Assembly (NCBI GenBank): GCA_964035545.1
Contig: OZ037769.1
Coordinates: 16,119,133 to 16,183,132, forward strand
DNA: 64,000 nucleotides
Reading direction: 5' to 3'
DNA from: Bugula neritina
Taxonomy: Eukaryota; Bryozoa; Gymnolaemata; Cheilostomatida; Bugulidae
Below the pieces are notes generated by a model. The model was not told the origin of the DNA. It did no database searches and saw only the letters and a program-made list of their open reading frames with translations. Shown here one piece after another: positions 33,608-43,399 of the stretch (position 1 is the first letter of the stretch; each line of letters starts with the position of its first letter). The position numbers and the translations under genes were made by a program.

Positions 33608-34685
33608 ATGTCTTACGACAACAGATCGTGGGGTGAGTTAACTATATCTTAATACGAAACTAGATTGCATCGCTCAGCTCTGACTCACTGAGTCAATCGA
33701 GCTGGAGATAGGTTAGTGAAATACCGTAGTAAGAACTCAGTTTGACTTAGAGATTTTTATAATCTCATTGCAATACGTGTTCTATCTGACTATTCACTAC
33801 CATAAATCTCTACGAGGTAACTGAATTAGGAGTTGCCAAGCTGTTCAAGCTGACAACACAGCAGTGTACTGTATTAACACTGTTGAAACTTTTTCAGATT
33901 ACACTCGACCAGCTACAACCAGGGTACGGGATAGAACACTTCCCGCTCCGTATCCAGAGGAGTATGCTAGTGGTGACCGGCCTGAGCCACTACGCCGCCG
34001 TTGGCGGTGGGTGTCTCCACAAACAGAAGAAGAAATAGAAACAGCCTGGGGGTCCAGAGGACGAACGAGATGCCAGATCTGTGGTGAAGATTGCGCCTCT
34101 CACCGCTCCCTTAAACTACACTTCAATGCTCATCTCCAACTGACATTCTGCCCCTGCGGGTACAATGATGTGTATCCCTACCCCGTCACCAGACACAGAG
34201 TGGCGGGCTGTTTCCCTGGAGAAAACTACGTGGTCGACGCTAAGCTATACCCGGAGTTCCTCACACTTATACGACCTCTGGTGAAGAAGGCCATGCTATT
34301 AGCCGTTCTGTCCTCGGGGTTCCAACGTGTGTTAGACAACGCCCGCCAACAATCCCCGTTGGTGTCTGACCGTCCTCAAATTACATACACCCCCGAGGAA
34401 ACTACATATCCAGAAGAAGGAGAGATCTCCCCTACCCCGGCGAAGAGACGAACCAGATCCCCCAGTCCACCCTTGCGCCGCAGACGGACACCGTCCCCAG
34501 ACCCAGTCCGCCTAGCCACAGTAGAAGAACGCCTCCTGCGATTACAAGAAGAATTCACCCAGCTGGCACCAGATCTACTTAACACTACAACCGGACTCTT
34601 CCAGCTAAAGGGATCCGTATGCCGTATGAAACGGAAACTGCGTACATGCCAAGCCAAGCACCGGCGTGCCCAACAAGGACTCTAG
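33608..34685 (+). CDS. Spliced zinc-finger accessory protein, retrotransposon 2
   Basis: Exon 1 (33608-33632) starts 25 bp after the pol stop: MSYDNRSW plus one base. Donor GTGAGT at 33633, acceptor TTTTTCAG, exon 2 33898-34685; about 270 residues. A classical finger (C-x2-C-x12-H-x3-H, starting CQICGED) is followed at once by a C-x-C-x12-H-x4-C finger (from FCPCGYND). A conserved helical block follows (FLTLIRPLVKKAMLLAVLS), then an RS/SP-rich linker (RRTRSPSPPLRRRRTPSPDP) and a coiled-coil-like basic C terminus (VEERLLRLQEEF). No signal peptide or membrane segment is present, so although it sits in the env position it is not an envelope protein. Nucleic-acid binding is inferred. I do not recognise the family. 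Confidence 0.75.
33633..33897 (+). other. 265-bp intron with a foldable RNA, retrotransposon 2
   Basis: Helices: 33675-33680 with 33699-33704 (CAGCTC/GAGCTG), inner TGACTCA/TGAGTCA (33681-33687 with 33689-33695); 33705-33709 with 33806-33810; TAGTGAA/TTCACTA (33714-33720 with 33793-33799); AGAAC/GTTCT (33732-33736 with 33779-33783); GAGATT/AATCTC (33750-33755 with 33761-33766). Intron length equals that of retrotransposon 1, and several pairs change on both sides. Confidence 0.65.
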
Positions 34686-34959
34686 TTAGGCTACCCAGAA
34701 TACTCCGCAACTTCACATCTTGTGAGGAACCAAGATGTCATGCAAATGTTTGACTGCTTAACAGGTTATCCCCTGTCTAACACCACAGCTAGCTAGTATT
34801 CCTCGTCTATCTACAGCTGGCCACTTGTATGCAACGGATCGTTATAATGACTCTGTCTATTGTTATGTCTCTTCCTGTATATTATGTATTATTTTGTCCA
34901 CTGATGTATGCGGTTACTAATGAATGTTTTTTTATATACATATCAGAAAGGTGGCTTTC

Positions 34960-34974
34960 TGCTGGTGGGGGCGG
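34960..34974 (+). promoter_or_regulatory. Polypurine tract, retrotransposon 2
   Basis: CTGGTGGGGGCGG directly abuts the 3' LTR, as in retrotransposon 1. Confidence 0.65.
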
Positions 34975-35279
34975 TGTGGTGGTTCGTGGAACTACCAGCA
35001 GCACAACATGTGGGGTCGCGTAATTGACCCGGAACAATGGATAGCCAATTAGCGTAGTTGATAGTTAGCAGCAATTGTAGTTTCCCACTGCTAACTCAGT
35101 CGAAGCTAGAGTGTGAAATAGATTAGATGTGTAACTTGTTTGGAAATAATGTATCGTTTTTATAATGTATAATTGTGTGTAAAATATACTCGTTCACTCG
35201 ACTTATCCTGGTGCAGTTCTATAGTAAATAAATAGACTCTCTGGATAGCACATCAACCCTAAATCTGAAAATCTTAACA
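34975..35279 (+). repeat. 3' LTR of retrotransposon 2
   Basis: 305 bp. It matches the 5' LTR except for about two bases, and is followed by the GTAT target duplication. Confidence 0.94.
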
Positions 35280-36480
35280 GTATAATATAATTTATAACTT
35301 CTAGTTTATATGTTGTTGTTTTTATATTCATGTAACCAGTATTAGTATGAGTATCTCAACTTCACAATTTAAATATTTTCTTAGGGAACAGATTTTTCTA
35401 GAGTTTTCATTAACTATATAAACAATAACGCTTGAGTTAAACTTCTAGTTTTAAACTAAATAGCATAAAAAATTTGGTAAGTGATGTTAACAGTGTAGCT
35501 TGGTAATCTATGGATAATTATAGATATTAAATCTAGTTAAATAAATAGCTACCAAGCCAGCTATTTGCTTTTTAATTTAATACTAAAATTAGCAAAAATT
35601 TTTACGCAACTTTCAAATGCAGCAAGCTGTCAACAAATTATACGCAGGCAGTTTATTTTATTTAGTTTTTGTTTACTAGAACATCAGAATAAACAGAAAT
35701 GTCAAAGTTGAAATATTTTGATTGATTACTATGCTAAAGCAAATACAATTGATCTTGACCTCTGCTCATAAATCTAAGAAAGTTATATAGACTGAGAGCC
35801 ATCTGCCAATAAAACGCAAGCAGAAAAATAACGCGGGAAATAAAAATCGTTTAGAAAATCGGCCGATTTTGCAATCAGCAATAGCGAAATCGACTAGTAC
35901 AAAATCGACTGAAAAATCGGCCTGTGTACATGTAGCTTAACATGTTCAGCAAGTTGAACTTCTATATAATTATAGTACAGTTTAAATTTATGCACATCAT
36001 TGAGCAAAACTAACCTGTCTATGATGTAACAGGTAGTCATCCTGAACTAACTTGCAGGCAGATTCTAAAAACTCACATCCAATAGTATAGTATAGTATAA
36101 CACATACTAAGAATGAAGACAGTTGACATAATGCACCATGTAGTGGTATAATAAACAACCTCAATGTTAGTATTCAGTGTCAACATACCAACATTCAACC
36201 AATCAGGGTTGCCTACCAGCTTTAATATATCGGCATTAAATTACAAGTGAATTAAATTTCAAGAAACAAAACTATGCATGGTAACAATTATAGTGAGTGT
36301 AACTTTTGTATTATATATATGATTTGAACAACTTATGCCTTACTACTAGGATTTGTTATTCACAGCACGTTGTAGATGTTGAAACAGTTTCAGGTTAAGA
36401 ACGCTGACAAAATTATGTATCATCTTATAAATCAATTTAAAATTATAAATATCAGCAGTTGTTTTTCCTTTGTAATGTAG

Positions 36481-39400
36481 AGTCATGGAATAGCAAACCA
36501 CCTGCAAACCATAGATTCACAAAACAGTCTGAGATACGAAAAAGTATATGAAATAGAAAACAGATGGTACAAAGGAAAACATCCACTCACTTTTACAGAA
36601 CATCAAGAATTGACAAGACAACACAAACAACAACTTAAAGAATATCGAGAGAATACAATCATTAACTTTGACAGTTTGAATAGTGATGTAGAGTTGTTGG
36701 ACATAGACAATGTGTTTAGTGATGCTAATTTAGAAATATCTAATAGGTTGTCTAATGATGTATTTGCAAGTAGTGAGGAGTGTTCCAAAGAATTTGCAGA
36801 GTTTTCTCGTTCTATAATTAGATCAAGTAGAGAGTTGCTTAGAGGGTGTCAAGTGGAGTCACCCTGTGATTTTGCTGTAGTTGCTTTGGGCTCAGTAGCT
36901 CGTGGTGAGGCAACCCCATATTCGGACCTTGAGTACGCATTTCTCATTGAAAATGAGAATGAGAGAGATTATTTCACTCAGCTGGCTGTTGACACATATT
37001 TTAGAATAACTAACCTCAATGAGTCTCCATTAAAAACCTTTGACATTAAAATTGAAAACTCTCCTGATTGTCTCAGCGAGATCTGTCCAGTAGGATATAG
37101 AATAGATGGTCTCACACAAAATGCTGGTAACATACCAACAGGAAATGGATTGGGTAGATCTCTCACCTTCACAGTTGAACAAGCAGTGAAGCTGTACAAA
37201 GAGAAAGTGATGTCACTATCTGGAGAACTAGCCAGTCTTTCAGATCTGCTCATGACATCACAGCTGATATACTGTTCTGATGATGGGGCACAGTTACATG
37301 ACAGATTTATGGAAGAGATAGCTACATATGAAAAAGTCACAGCTCAGAATGATCATAAAATCAAACAGAAGAGGTTGGAGAGACTTTCTCTAGATTTACA
37401 AAAATATGATTTTCTCCCAGAATTTAAATTTACAACTTTTGTTGGTGAAGATGTGAAAGTAAAAGATGACATTTTCCGTTACATCACTCTGTTGGCTACT
37501 AATCTCAACATTGCCCTCTGTTTTCAGCTAAACTTTCCATGGAAGGTTTATGAAGCACTTTATCAGTCCGAGATGATTTCTAAAGAAAACTTGAGATATC
37601 TTCACATTATCCTTGGACTCTCAATATACATGAGAACTATGGCATACATTATGATTGGAACTCAAAAAGCTGAGATCCTGTTAAGTACTCCTACTGCAGA
37701 GATGAAAAGCGGAAATGATAAAATCAAACATTATTATGTGCAAAGAAGGATATTTGTAATGTTCGGTTCATTACTGATTCCAATAAAGCAATCCCTCATA
37801 TCAAGTATGCATAAAGGAAATAAGCTACTGTCAACATTAAAAAAGAAGACTGCAATTGAATACCTAAAATCAGCGATTCCAAGTGATTTGATGACAGATA
37901 AACATGATTATATGACAATCTGTGAAGTATTATGTTATGTTGAAGACTCAAACACAGCCTTTAAGTACATATCTGCTGGTTCAGGTGTTGATATCAGAAG
38001 TGTGGGGTATGAGGAGTTTGTGAAATGTATACGAGCAAAATATAACACAAACAAATCAGACAATCTAGAGAAAAAGTATTTGAAAATGTGTTGTTACTTG
38101 CTGTTTACTAGTGGTCATGATAGTAGTGCTATTGACTACCTGAGTTGGTTAATCAGTTATGAAACAAATTGGTTTGCTATACTGCAATATAAAAATATAA
38201 TAGCTGACTGTATGAACAGGCTGAGCAGATATAAGTCTGCTAGGAATATTCTCATTCAGATAAAGTCTAAACTAGAAGAAGAGTTCATGATAGACAAGAA
38301 CACATTTCTCACTGATTACATACTAAGAAAGGTACAAGCTTCTGCTGAATTACCAAAGTATATGCTACATTTGTTTCAACTCACATCTGATCTCTTCCAC
38401 TCACTGGGTAACACTAATATTTGGTTATCAAATCTAGCTGAAGCCAAGTCCTACCTGATTCAGTCTCTTTCTATCCACAGAACATTGTATGAAAAAAAGT
38501 CCTTAGATTGTAGTGCAAGAAAAAACAAGTTGATACAATCAACTATTTGGGATAGCTTAGGAACTGTGTATTCACAGGAGGGTGCGTATAGCACAGCATT
38601 AGAGTATTACACAAAGTCACTAGAGATGAGGAAATCGATTTATGGTGAACATACAAACCACTCTAGTATAGCTGAAAGTTATGGTAATATTGGTGATGTA
38701 CACACACAACTAGGTAACTATGACACAGCACTAGAATATTACACCAAGTCAATAGAGATGAAGAAGGCTATTTATGGTGAACATACAAACTACTCTAGTA
38801 TAGCAATCAGCTATGGTAATATTGGTAATGTACACAACCGACTAAGTAACTATGACACAGCACTAGAATATTTCACCAAAGTAATGGAGATGAATAAAGC
38901 TGTTTATGGTGAACATACAAACCACTCTGATATAGGTCAATGCTATGGTAATATTGGGAATGTACACAGTGAACTAGGTAACTATGACACAGCACTAGAT
39001 TATCACATCAAGTCAATAGAGATGATGAAAGCTGTTTATGGTGAATATACAAACCACTCTAGTATAGCTGGCAGCTATGGCAATATTGGTAATGTACACT
39101 GCCAATTAGGTAATAAATTCACAGCACTAGAATATTACACCAAGTCATTGGAGATGAAGAAAGCTGTTTATGGTGAACATACAAACCACTCTGATATAGC
39201 TACCAGCTATTATAATATTGGTGATGTACACAAACAACTAGGTAACTATGACACAGCACTGAAATATTACACCAAGTCAATGGAGATGAAGAAAACCGTT
39301 TATGGTGAACATACTAATCACTCTGATATAGCTCTCAGCTATATAAATATTGGTAATGTACACACAAAGCTAGGTAACTTTGACACAGGACTTGAATATT

Positions 39401-40146
39401 ACACAAAGTCAATGAAGATGATGAAAGCTGTTTATGGTGAACATACAAACCACTCTAGTATAGCTCTCAACTATTATAATATTGGTAGTGTACACAAGCA
39501 ACTAGGTAACTATGACACAGCACTAGAATATCACACCAAGTCACTGGAGATTATGAAAGCTGTTTATGGTGTAGATTCAGCACATCCTAATCTTGTAATT
39601 GTGCTCTCTTCTACTATAGACATCTATTTAGAATACAAGAGATATGAAGACTGTCTTTTCCTTTGCTATACTCCGGTATTGAATAATCAATGTCTGTCCA
39701 AAGTCCTCAACAGAATATCAACAGATTACATCAGATCATCAAACTACAGAAGAGCTGCTCAGTTTCTGCAGATTGCTATTTCTAAAGCTGCTGATCATAG
39801 CATGGAACAGGCTGACAACTACCACCAGATGGGTAAATGTTACATGCTGATGTCGTCATACAAGAAGAGTTGGAGTTGGTTGTACTCTGCTCTCTGTCTG
39901 TATCAGTCCTTTCCACAAACCAGAAATGTCATTTTGTCTCTTGGTGAAGTTCACCGGTCCATATCCCTTCTACTTCTACACACTGGTCATGTGACTCAGT
40001 CTCTTGAACATTGTCAAAGATCTCTTGACAACTTTAACAATCTCCCTGATGTCAATACAAACTCTGCTGTCAAATATCTGAAGACAGACTTTCTACAACT
40101 CTTTGACTCATTGCATCTTATTAAAATCTTAACCAATCACTTCTAG
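36481..40146 (+). CDS. NTase-TPR protein, copy 2, main exon (open)
   Basis: With exon 1 at 20832-20921 this gives about 1251 residues. Exon 2 follows TGTAATGTAG and starts SHGIANHLQT. Residues 167-181 (GSVARGEATPYSDLE) carry the pol-beta-type NTase signature: the glycine-serine turn, then D179 and E181. FDIKI (D218) may supply the third acidic residue, and CPVGYRIDGL follows. A long helical region (about 240-730) with no recognised motif precedes seven 44-residue TPR units (about 735-1042), a divergent last repeat and a helical C terminus. There is no signal peptide or membrane span, so it is probably cytosolic. The fold resembles DUF294/GlnD-type NTases, which are often joined to TPRs in invertebrates. 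Product and partners are unknown. Confidence 0.85.
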   Translation, partial: SHGIANHLQTIDSQNSLRYEKVYEIENRWYKGKHPLTFTEHQELTRQHKQQLKEYRENTIINFDSLNSDVELLDIDNVFSDANLEISNRLSNDVFASSEECSKEFAEFSRSIIRSSRELLRGCQVESPCDFAVVALGSVARGEATPYSDLEYAFLIENENERDYFTQLAVDTYFRITNLNESPLKTFDIKIENSPDCLSEICPVGYRIDGLTQNAGNIPTGNGLGRSLTFTVEQAVKLYKEKVMSLSGELASLSDLLMTSQLIYCSDDGAQLHDRFMEEIATYEKVTAQNDHKIKQKRLERLSLDLQKYDFLPEFKFTTFVGEDVKVKDDIFRYITLLATNLNIALCFQLNFPWKVYEALYQSEMISKENLRYLHIILGLSIYMRTMAYIMIGTQKAEILLSTPTAEMKSGNDKIKHYYVQRRIFVMFGSLLIPIKQSLISSMHKGNKLLSTLKKKTAIEYLKSAIPSDLMTDKHDYMTICEVLCYVEDSNTAFKYISAGSGVDIRSVGYEEFVKCIRAKYNTNKSDNLEKKYLKMCCYLLFTSGHDSSAIDYLSWLISYETNWFAILQYKNIIADCMNRLSRYKSARNILIQIKSKLEEEFMIDKNTFLTDYILRKVQASAELPKYMLHLFQLTSDLFHSLGNTNIWLSNLAEAKSYLIQSLSIHRTLYEKKSLDCSARKNKLIQSTIWDSLGTVYSQEGAYSTALEYYTKSLEMRKSIYGEHTNHSSIAESYGNIGDVHTQLGNYDTALEYYTKSIEMKKAIYGEHTNYSSIAISYGNIGNVHNRLSNYDTALEYFTKVMEMNKAVYGEHTNHSDIGQCYGNIGNVHSELGNYDTALDYHIKSIEMMKAVYGEYTNHSSIAGSYGNIGNVHCQLGNKFTALEYYTKSLEMKKAVYGEHTNHSDIATSYYNIGDVHKQLGNYDTALKYYTKSMEMKKTVYGEHTNHSDIALSYINIGNVHTKLGNFDTGLEYYTKSMKMMKAVYGEHTNHSSIALNYYNIGSVHKQLGNYDTALEYHTKSLEIMKAVYGVDSAHPNLVIVLSSTIDIYLEYKRYEDCLFLCYTPVLNNQCLSKVLNRISTDYIRSSNYRRAAQFLQIAISKAADHSMEQADNYHQMGKCYMLMSSYKKSWSWLYSALCLYQSFPQTRNVILSLGEVHRSISLLLLHTGHVTQSLEHCQRSLDNFNNLPDVNTNSAVKYLKTDFLQLFDSLHLIKILTNHF
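38593..39576 (+). repeat. 132-bp TPR-coding tandem array (diverged)
   Basis: Seven full 44-codon TPR units and a terminal one (SLEIMKAVYGVDSAHPN). Units share ALEYxTKSxEMxKAVYGEHT but differ at many sites, unlike the near-identical units of copy 1. Confidence 0.88.
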
Positions 40147-41269
40147 GAAAAACGCTCACCACACACCTGGTCTCTAGCAAAGTTTTTAAGCTAGAATTTG
40201 CTTTCCCTTGGCCGACATTTCCTACGTTTCGTGTATCTCGTGTCGACCGTGTGTGTTGTGATGCTTTCAGCATGCCGAAAGTTATTCCATCAGTTTTTTA
40301 GTTGTCGATTCTGGTTTCACAAATATGTGTAGAATTAATATAGAAATATGGTACTTTCATTGGTAGAGTTTCATGGCTCTATTTTTACATATACATGTAG
40401 ATCTTTTATAGATTAAAATTATTATAATTCTTTAGTTTCCTGTGTTGTTTTACTACTTACAATATATTTGCTATACCCTGGGAAAGCAGTTTTATATAAC
40501 TCAAGTTTTAAACTTGATTATAGTGACATTTGTAATTGTTATTGGAACGACATGATTGATGTTATATAGCTTTTTATATTGTTGTATGCTTTACTATCTT
40601 GTATATTTTACCCACAATGCATTTGGTAGTTACAATGAACTTCCTGCATGACTATGAGCTAGAAGACTTTCTTATCAAAATATTATTTACTCTTTCGGAG
40701 CTTACCTTTTTCTTTTTCCAGTTTTCTTCCATCATTTGAGTAAATTGTATCTTTAACAATATTCTACTCATGATGCATTTTATGCCACATTTTGTTTAAA
40801 GTTAATTTTGAAATTCAGAAAGATTTTTTAGTTTCATAAAAGTTATATTTTTTGTAATTTTTGGACTGCAATTTTAATTCATACTATCTTATTGTGTTGC
40901 AGTATGTATTAAATAGTATTAGTAAATATATCTTATGTTATGCAAACATTATTCACTTCAATATTAGTTTGAATTTAAATTTAGTTCTTCATAGCAGATG
41001 TGTGCCAAAATGTGATATCTAAACATTTTCCTAAAACAAGTAACATGTTGAAACAGATCTGAACAGTGTGAAGTTATTTCTAGCAACTAACACATGACCT
41101 ATATATTATTATACTGTATACATACGCTGTCAACCACAGAAACTTTCTTTTGTACTCTTCTAATATCAACATTATTTGCTCCAGAATAGGCTCTAAAAAG
41201 AAATTAATAAATTTAGTTAATAAATAATAATATAAAGGTGCATGTTTTGAGTTTTGTGCTTCTAATTAC
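40147..41269. other. 3' flank of NTase-TPR copy 2, no gene
   Basis: AT-rich and similar to 5705-6770. No coding sequence seen. Confidence 0.7.
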
Positions 41270-42440
41270 ATTACACTAACTATTCATATAGTAATATACC
41301 CAAAGAGTATACAAAACATACATTACACTGACTATTCATATAATTATATACCCAAAGGGTATATACAATACATACAATACCCTGATTATTCATATAATAA
41401 TATACCCAAAGAGTATATACAATACATACAATACACTGACTATTCATATCATAATATACCCAAAGAGTATACAATACACTGATTATTCATATAATAATAA
41501 TATATCCAAAGAGTATACAATACACTGATTAGTCATATAATAATAATATACCCAAAGAGTATACAATACACTGATTATTCATATAATAATATACCCAAGG
41601 AGTATACAATACATACAATACACTGACTATTCATATAATAATATACCCAAAGAGCATGCAATACATAAATTACACTGATTATTAATATAATAATATATCC
41701 AAAGTGTATACAATACATACAATACACTGACTATTCATATAATAATATACCCAAAGAGTATACAATACATACAATACACTGAATATTCATATAATAATAT
41801 ACCCAAAGAGTATACAATACATACAATACACTGACTACTCATATAATAATATACCCAAAGGGTATACAATACATACAATACACTGAATATTCATATAATA
41901 ATATACCCAAAGAGTATACAATACATACAATACACTGATTATTTATATAATAATATACCTAAAGAGTATACAATACATACAATACACTAACTATTTATAT
42001 AATAATAAACCCAAAGAGTATACAATACATACAATACACTGACTATTCATATAATAATATACACAAAGAGTATACAATACATACAATACACTGACTATTC
42101 ATATAATAATATACTCAAAGAGTATACAATACATACAATACACTGACTATTCATATAATAATAAACCCAAAGAGTATACAATACATACAATACACTGACT
42201 ATTCATATTATTATATACCCAAAGGGTATACAATACATACAATACACTGACTATTCGTATAATAATATACCCAAAGAGTATACAATACATACAATACACT
42301 AACTATTTATATAATAATATACCCAAACAGTATACAATACATACAATACACTGACTATTCATATAATAATATACCTAAAGAGTATACAATACATACAATA
42401 CACTGATTATTCATATAATAATATACCCAAAGAGTATACA
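41270..42440. repeat. 52-bp minisatellite, about 23 copies
   Basis: Units contain CTATTCATATAATAATATAC, then a CAAAGAGTATACAATACATA-type segment. Some units lack an internal ACAATACATAC segment. Massively expanded relative to 6771-6930. Confidence 0.9.
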
Positions 42441-43399
42441 TATATGATAAGCTATTGAATGTGAAGAGATATGTTTCTATATTACTATAATTAGAGAATG
42501 AGTCATGGAAACTTCTAGAAGTTCTTATGGAACCCCTACTTAAAGTCAAGTGGACAAGTATTCATAAGTTGATAAGTTATACTCTGCAGCGTACTTAAAT
42601 CAGTGAGAAGATTACTTCTAAGAGCTGTACTGGCAGTCACTCTGTTCCGAGAGTTAATTTGTGTGGTGACTGTAACCAAGACTGTGCTGTGACATGTATA
42701 GTGACTGTGTATGCAGTGTGACTCTGTAGTGACAATTACTGTTATACATTAAAGTACATGTCAACCCTCTGAAGTTGAAGAGAAATTTGTGAATATTTCA
42801 CTGGCTAACCACTACTTACAGACTGTAAACAATGTAAAATAGGACACTTTAGACTTTAGTGAAAGCATGAAACTTTATTTTGACCTCACATTTGTCCACC
42901 ATATAGTTAAAACAGCAAGCAAGATGCAGCTAAAGCCATGCATTATGCACAGGATAAAACAAATTACGTTAATGAAAATAGAAAAATATAAATTGAAACT
43001 CTACAACAAACAAGTCTAAAAATAGAAAATATAAATGCTGCAAATAATAAACATGCTGTCTAGAAATTTAGTTATAAATACAAATACAAAATATTTTGTG
43101 GTTTTACAGTTTACACGTAATGTCAGTTAACACTTGTATAAAGTAAATAATGGAGTCACTAACTTGTATATTAAACTACAAAAAAAATAAATCAACTATA
43201 AAAATATATTATGCAAACAACTACAAGATTTTAGGAAAAATAATAAGATAAACAGCTATTCATGAGCCAATAGAATGAGTCATCAGATTCTCCTCATATA
43301 GAGTTATCTTCCCATATCTCACATGTAGACTAGAGAAAGTAGAGTATACACATGTATTATATAGAGTACACTTGTTCAGTATGAGAGATTATCATTATA

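Larger units (their letters stand above)
27896..35279 (+). mobile_element. LTR retrotransposon 2, Ty3/Gypsy type, nearly full length
   Basis: Two 305-bp LTRs, flanked by a 4-bp target duplication GTAT (27892-27895 and 35280-35283). The interior carries primer site, gag, -1 frameshift signal, pol in the order protease, reverse transcriptase, RNase H, integrase, then a spliced zinc-finger ORF and a polypurine tract. Integrase after RNase H marks Ty3/Gypsy. Two single-base frame breaks and an integrase deletion make it defective. Confidence 0.93.
22095..35938. mobile_element. DNA element with perfect 27-bp TIRs, hosting two LTR retrotransposons
   Basis: 22095-22121 and 35912-35938 are perfect inverted repeats (outer end AAGCTACATGTACACAGGCC). 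ATCGGCCGAT-type motifs recur just inside both ends. Without the two LTR elements about 1.1 kb remains, in pieces 22095-22414, 27774-27895 and 35280-35938. It has no long frame, so it is a non-autonomous element. The target duplication is not clear. That all three pieces belong to one element is inferred from the flanking repeats. Confidence 0.65.

Noticed and set aside
33608-34685. Envelope gene in retrotransposon 2
   Set aside because: Position and splicing fit, but there is no signal peptide, fusion segment or membrane anchor. The protein has zinc fingers instead.
41270-42440. Possible CRISPR-like array
   Set aside because: Units are contiguous 52-bp repeats with no unique spacers, and the genome is animal.
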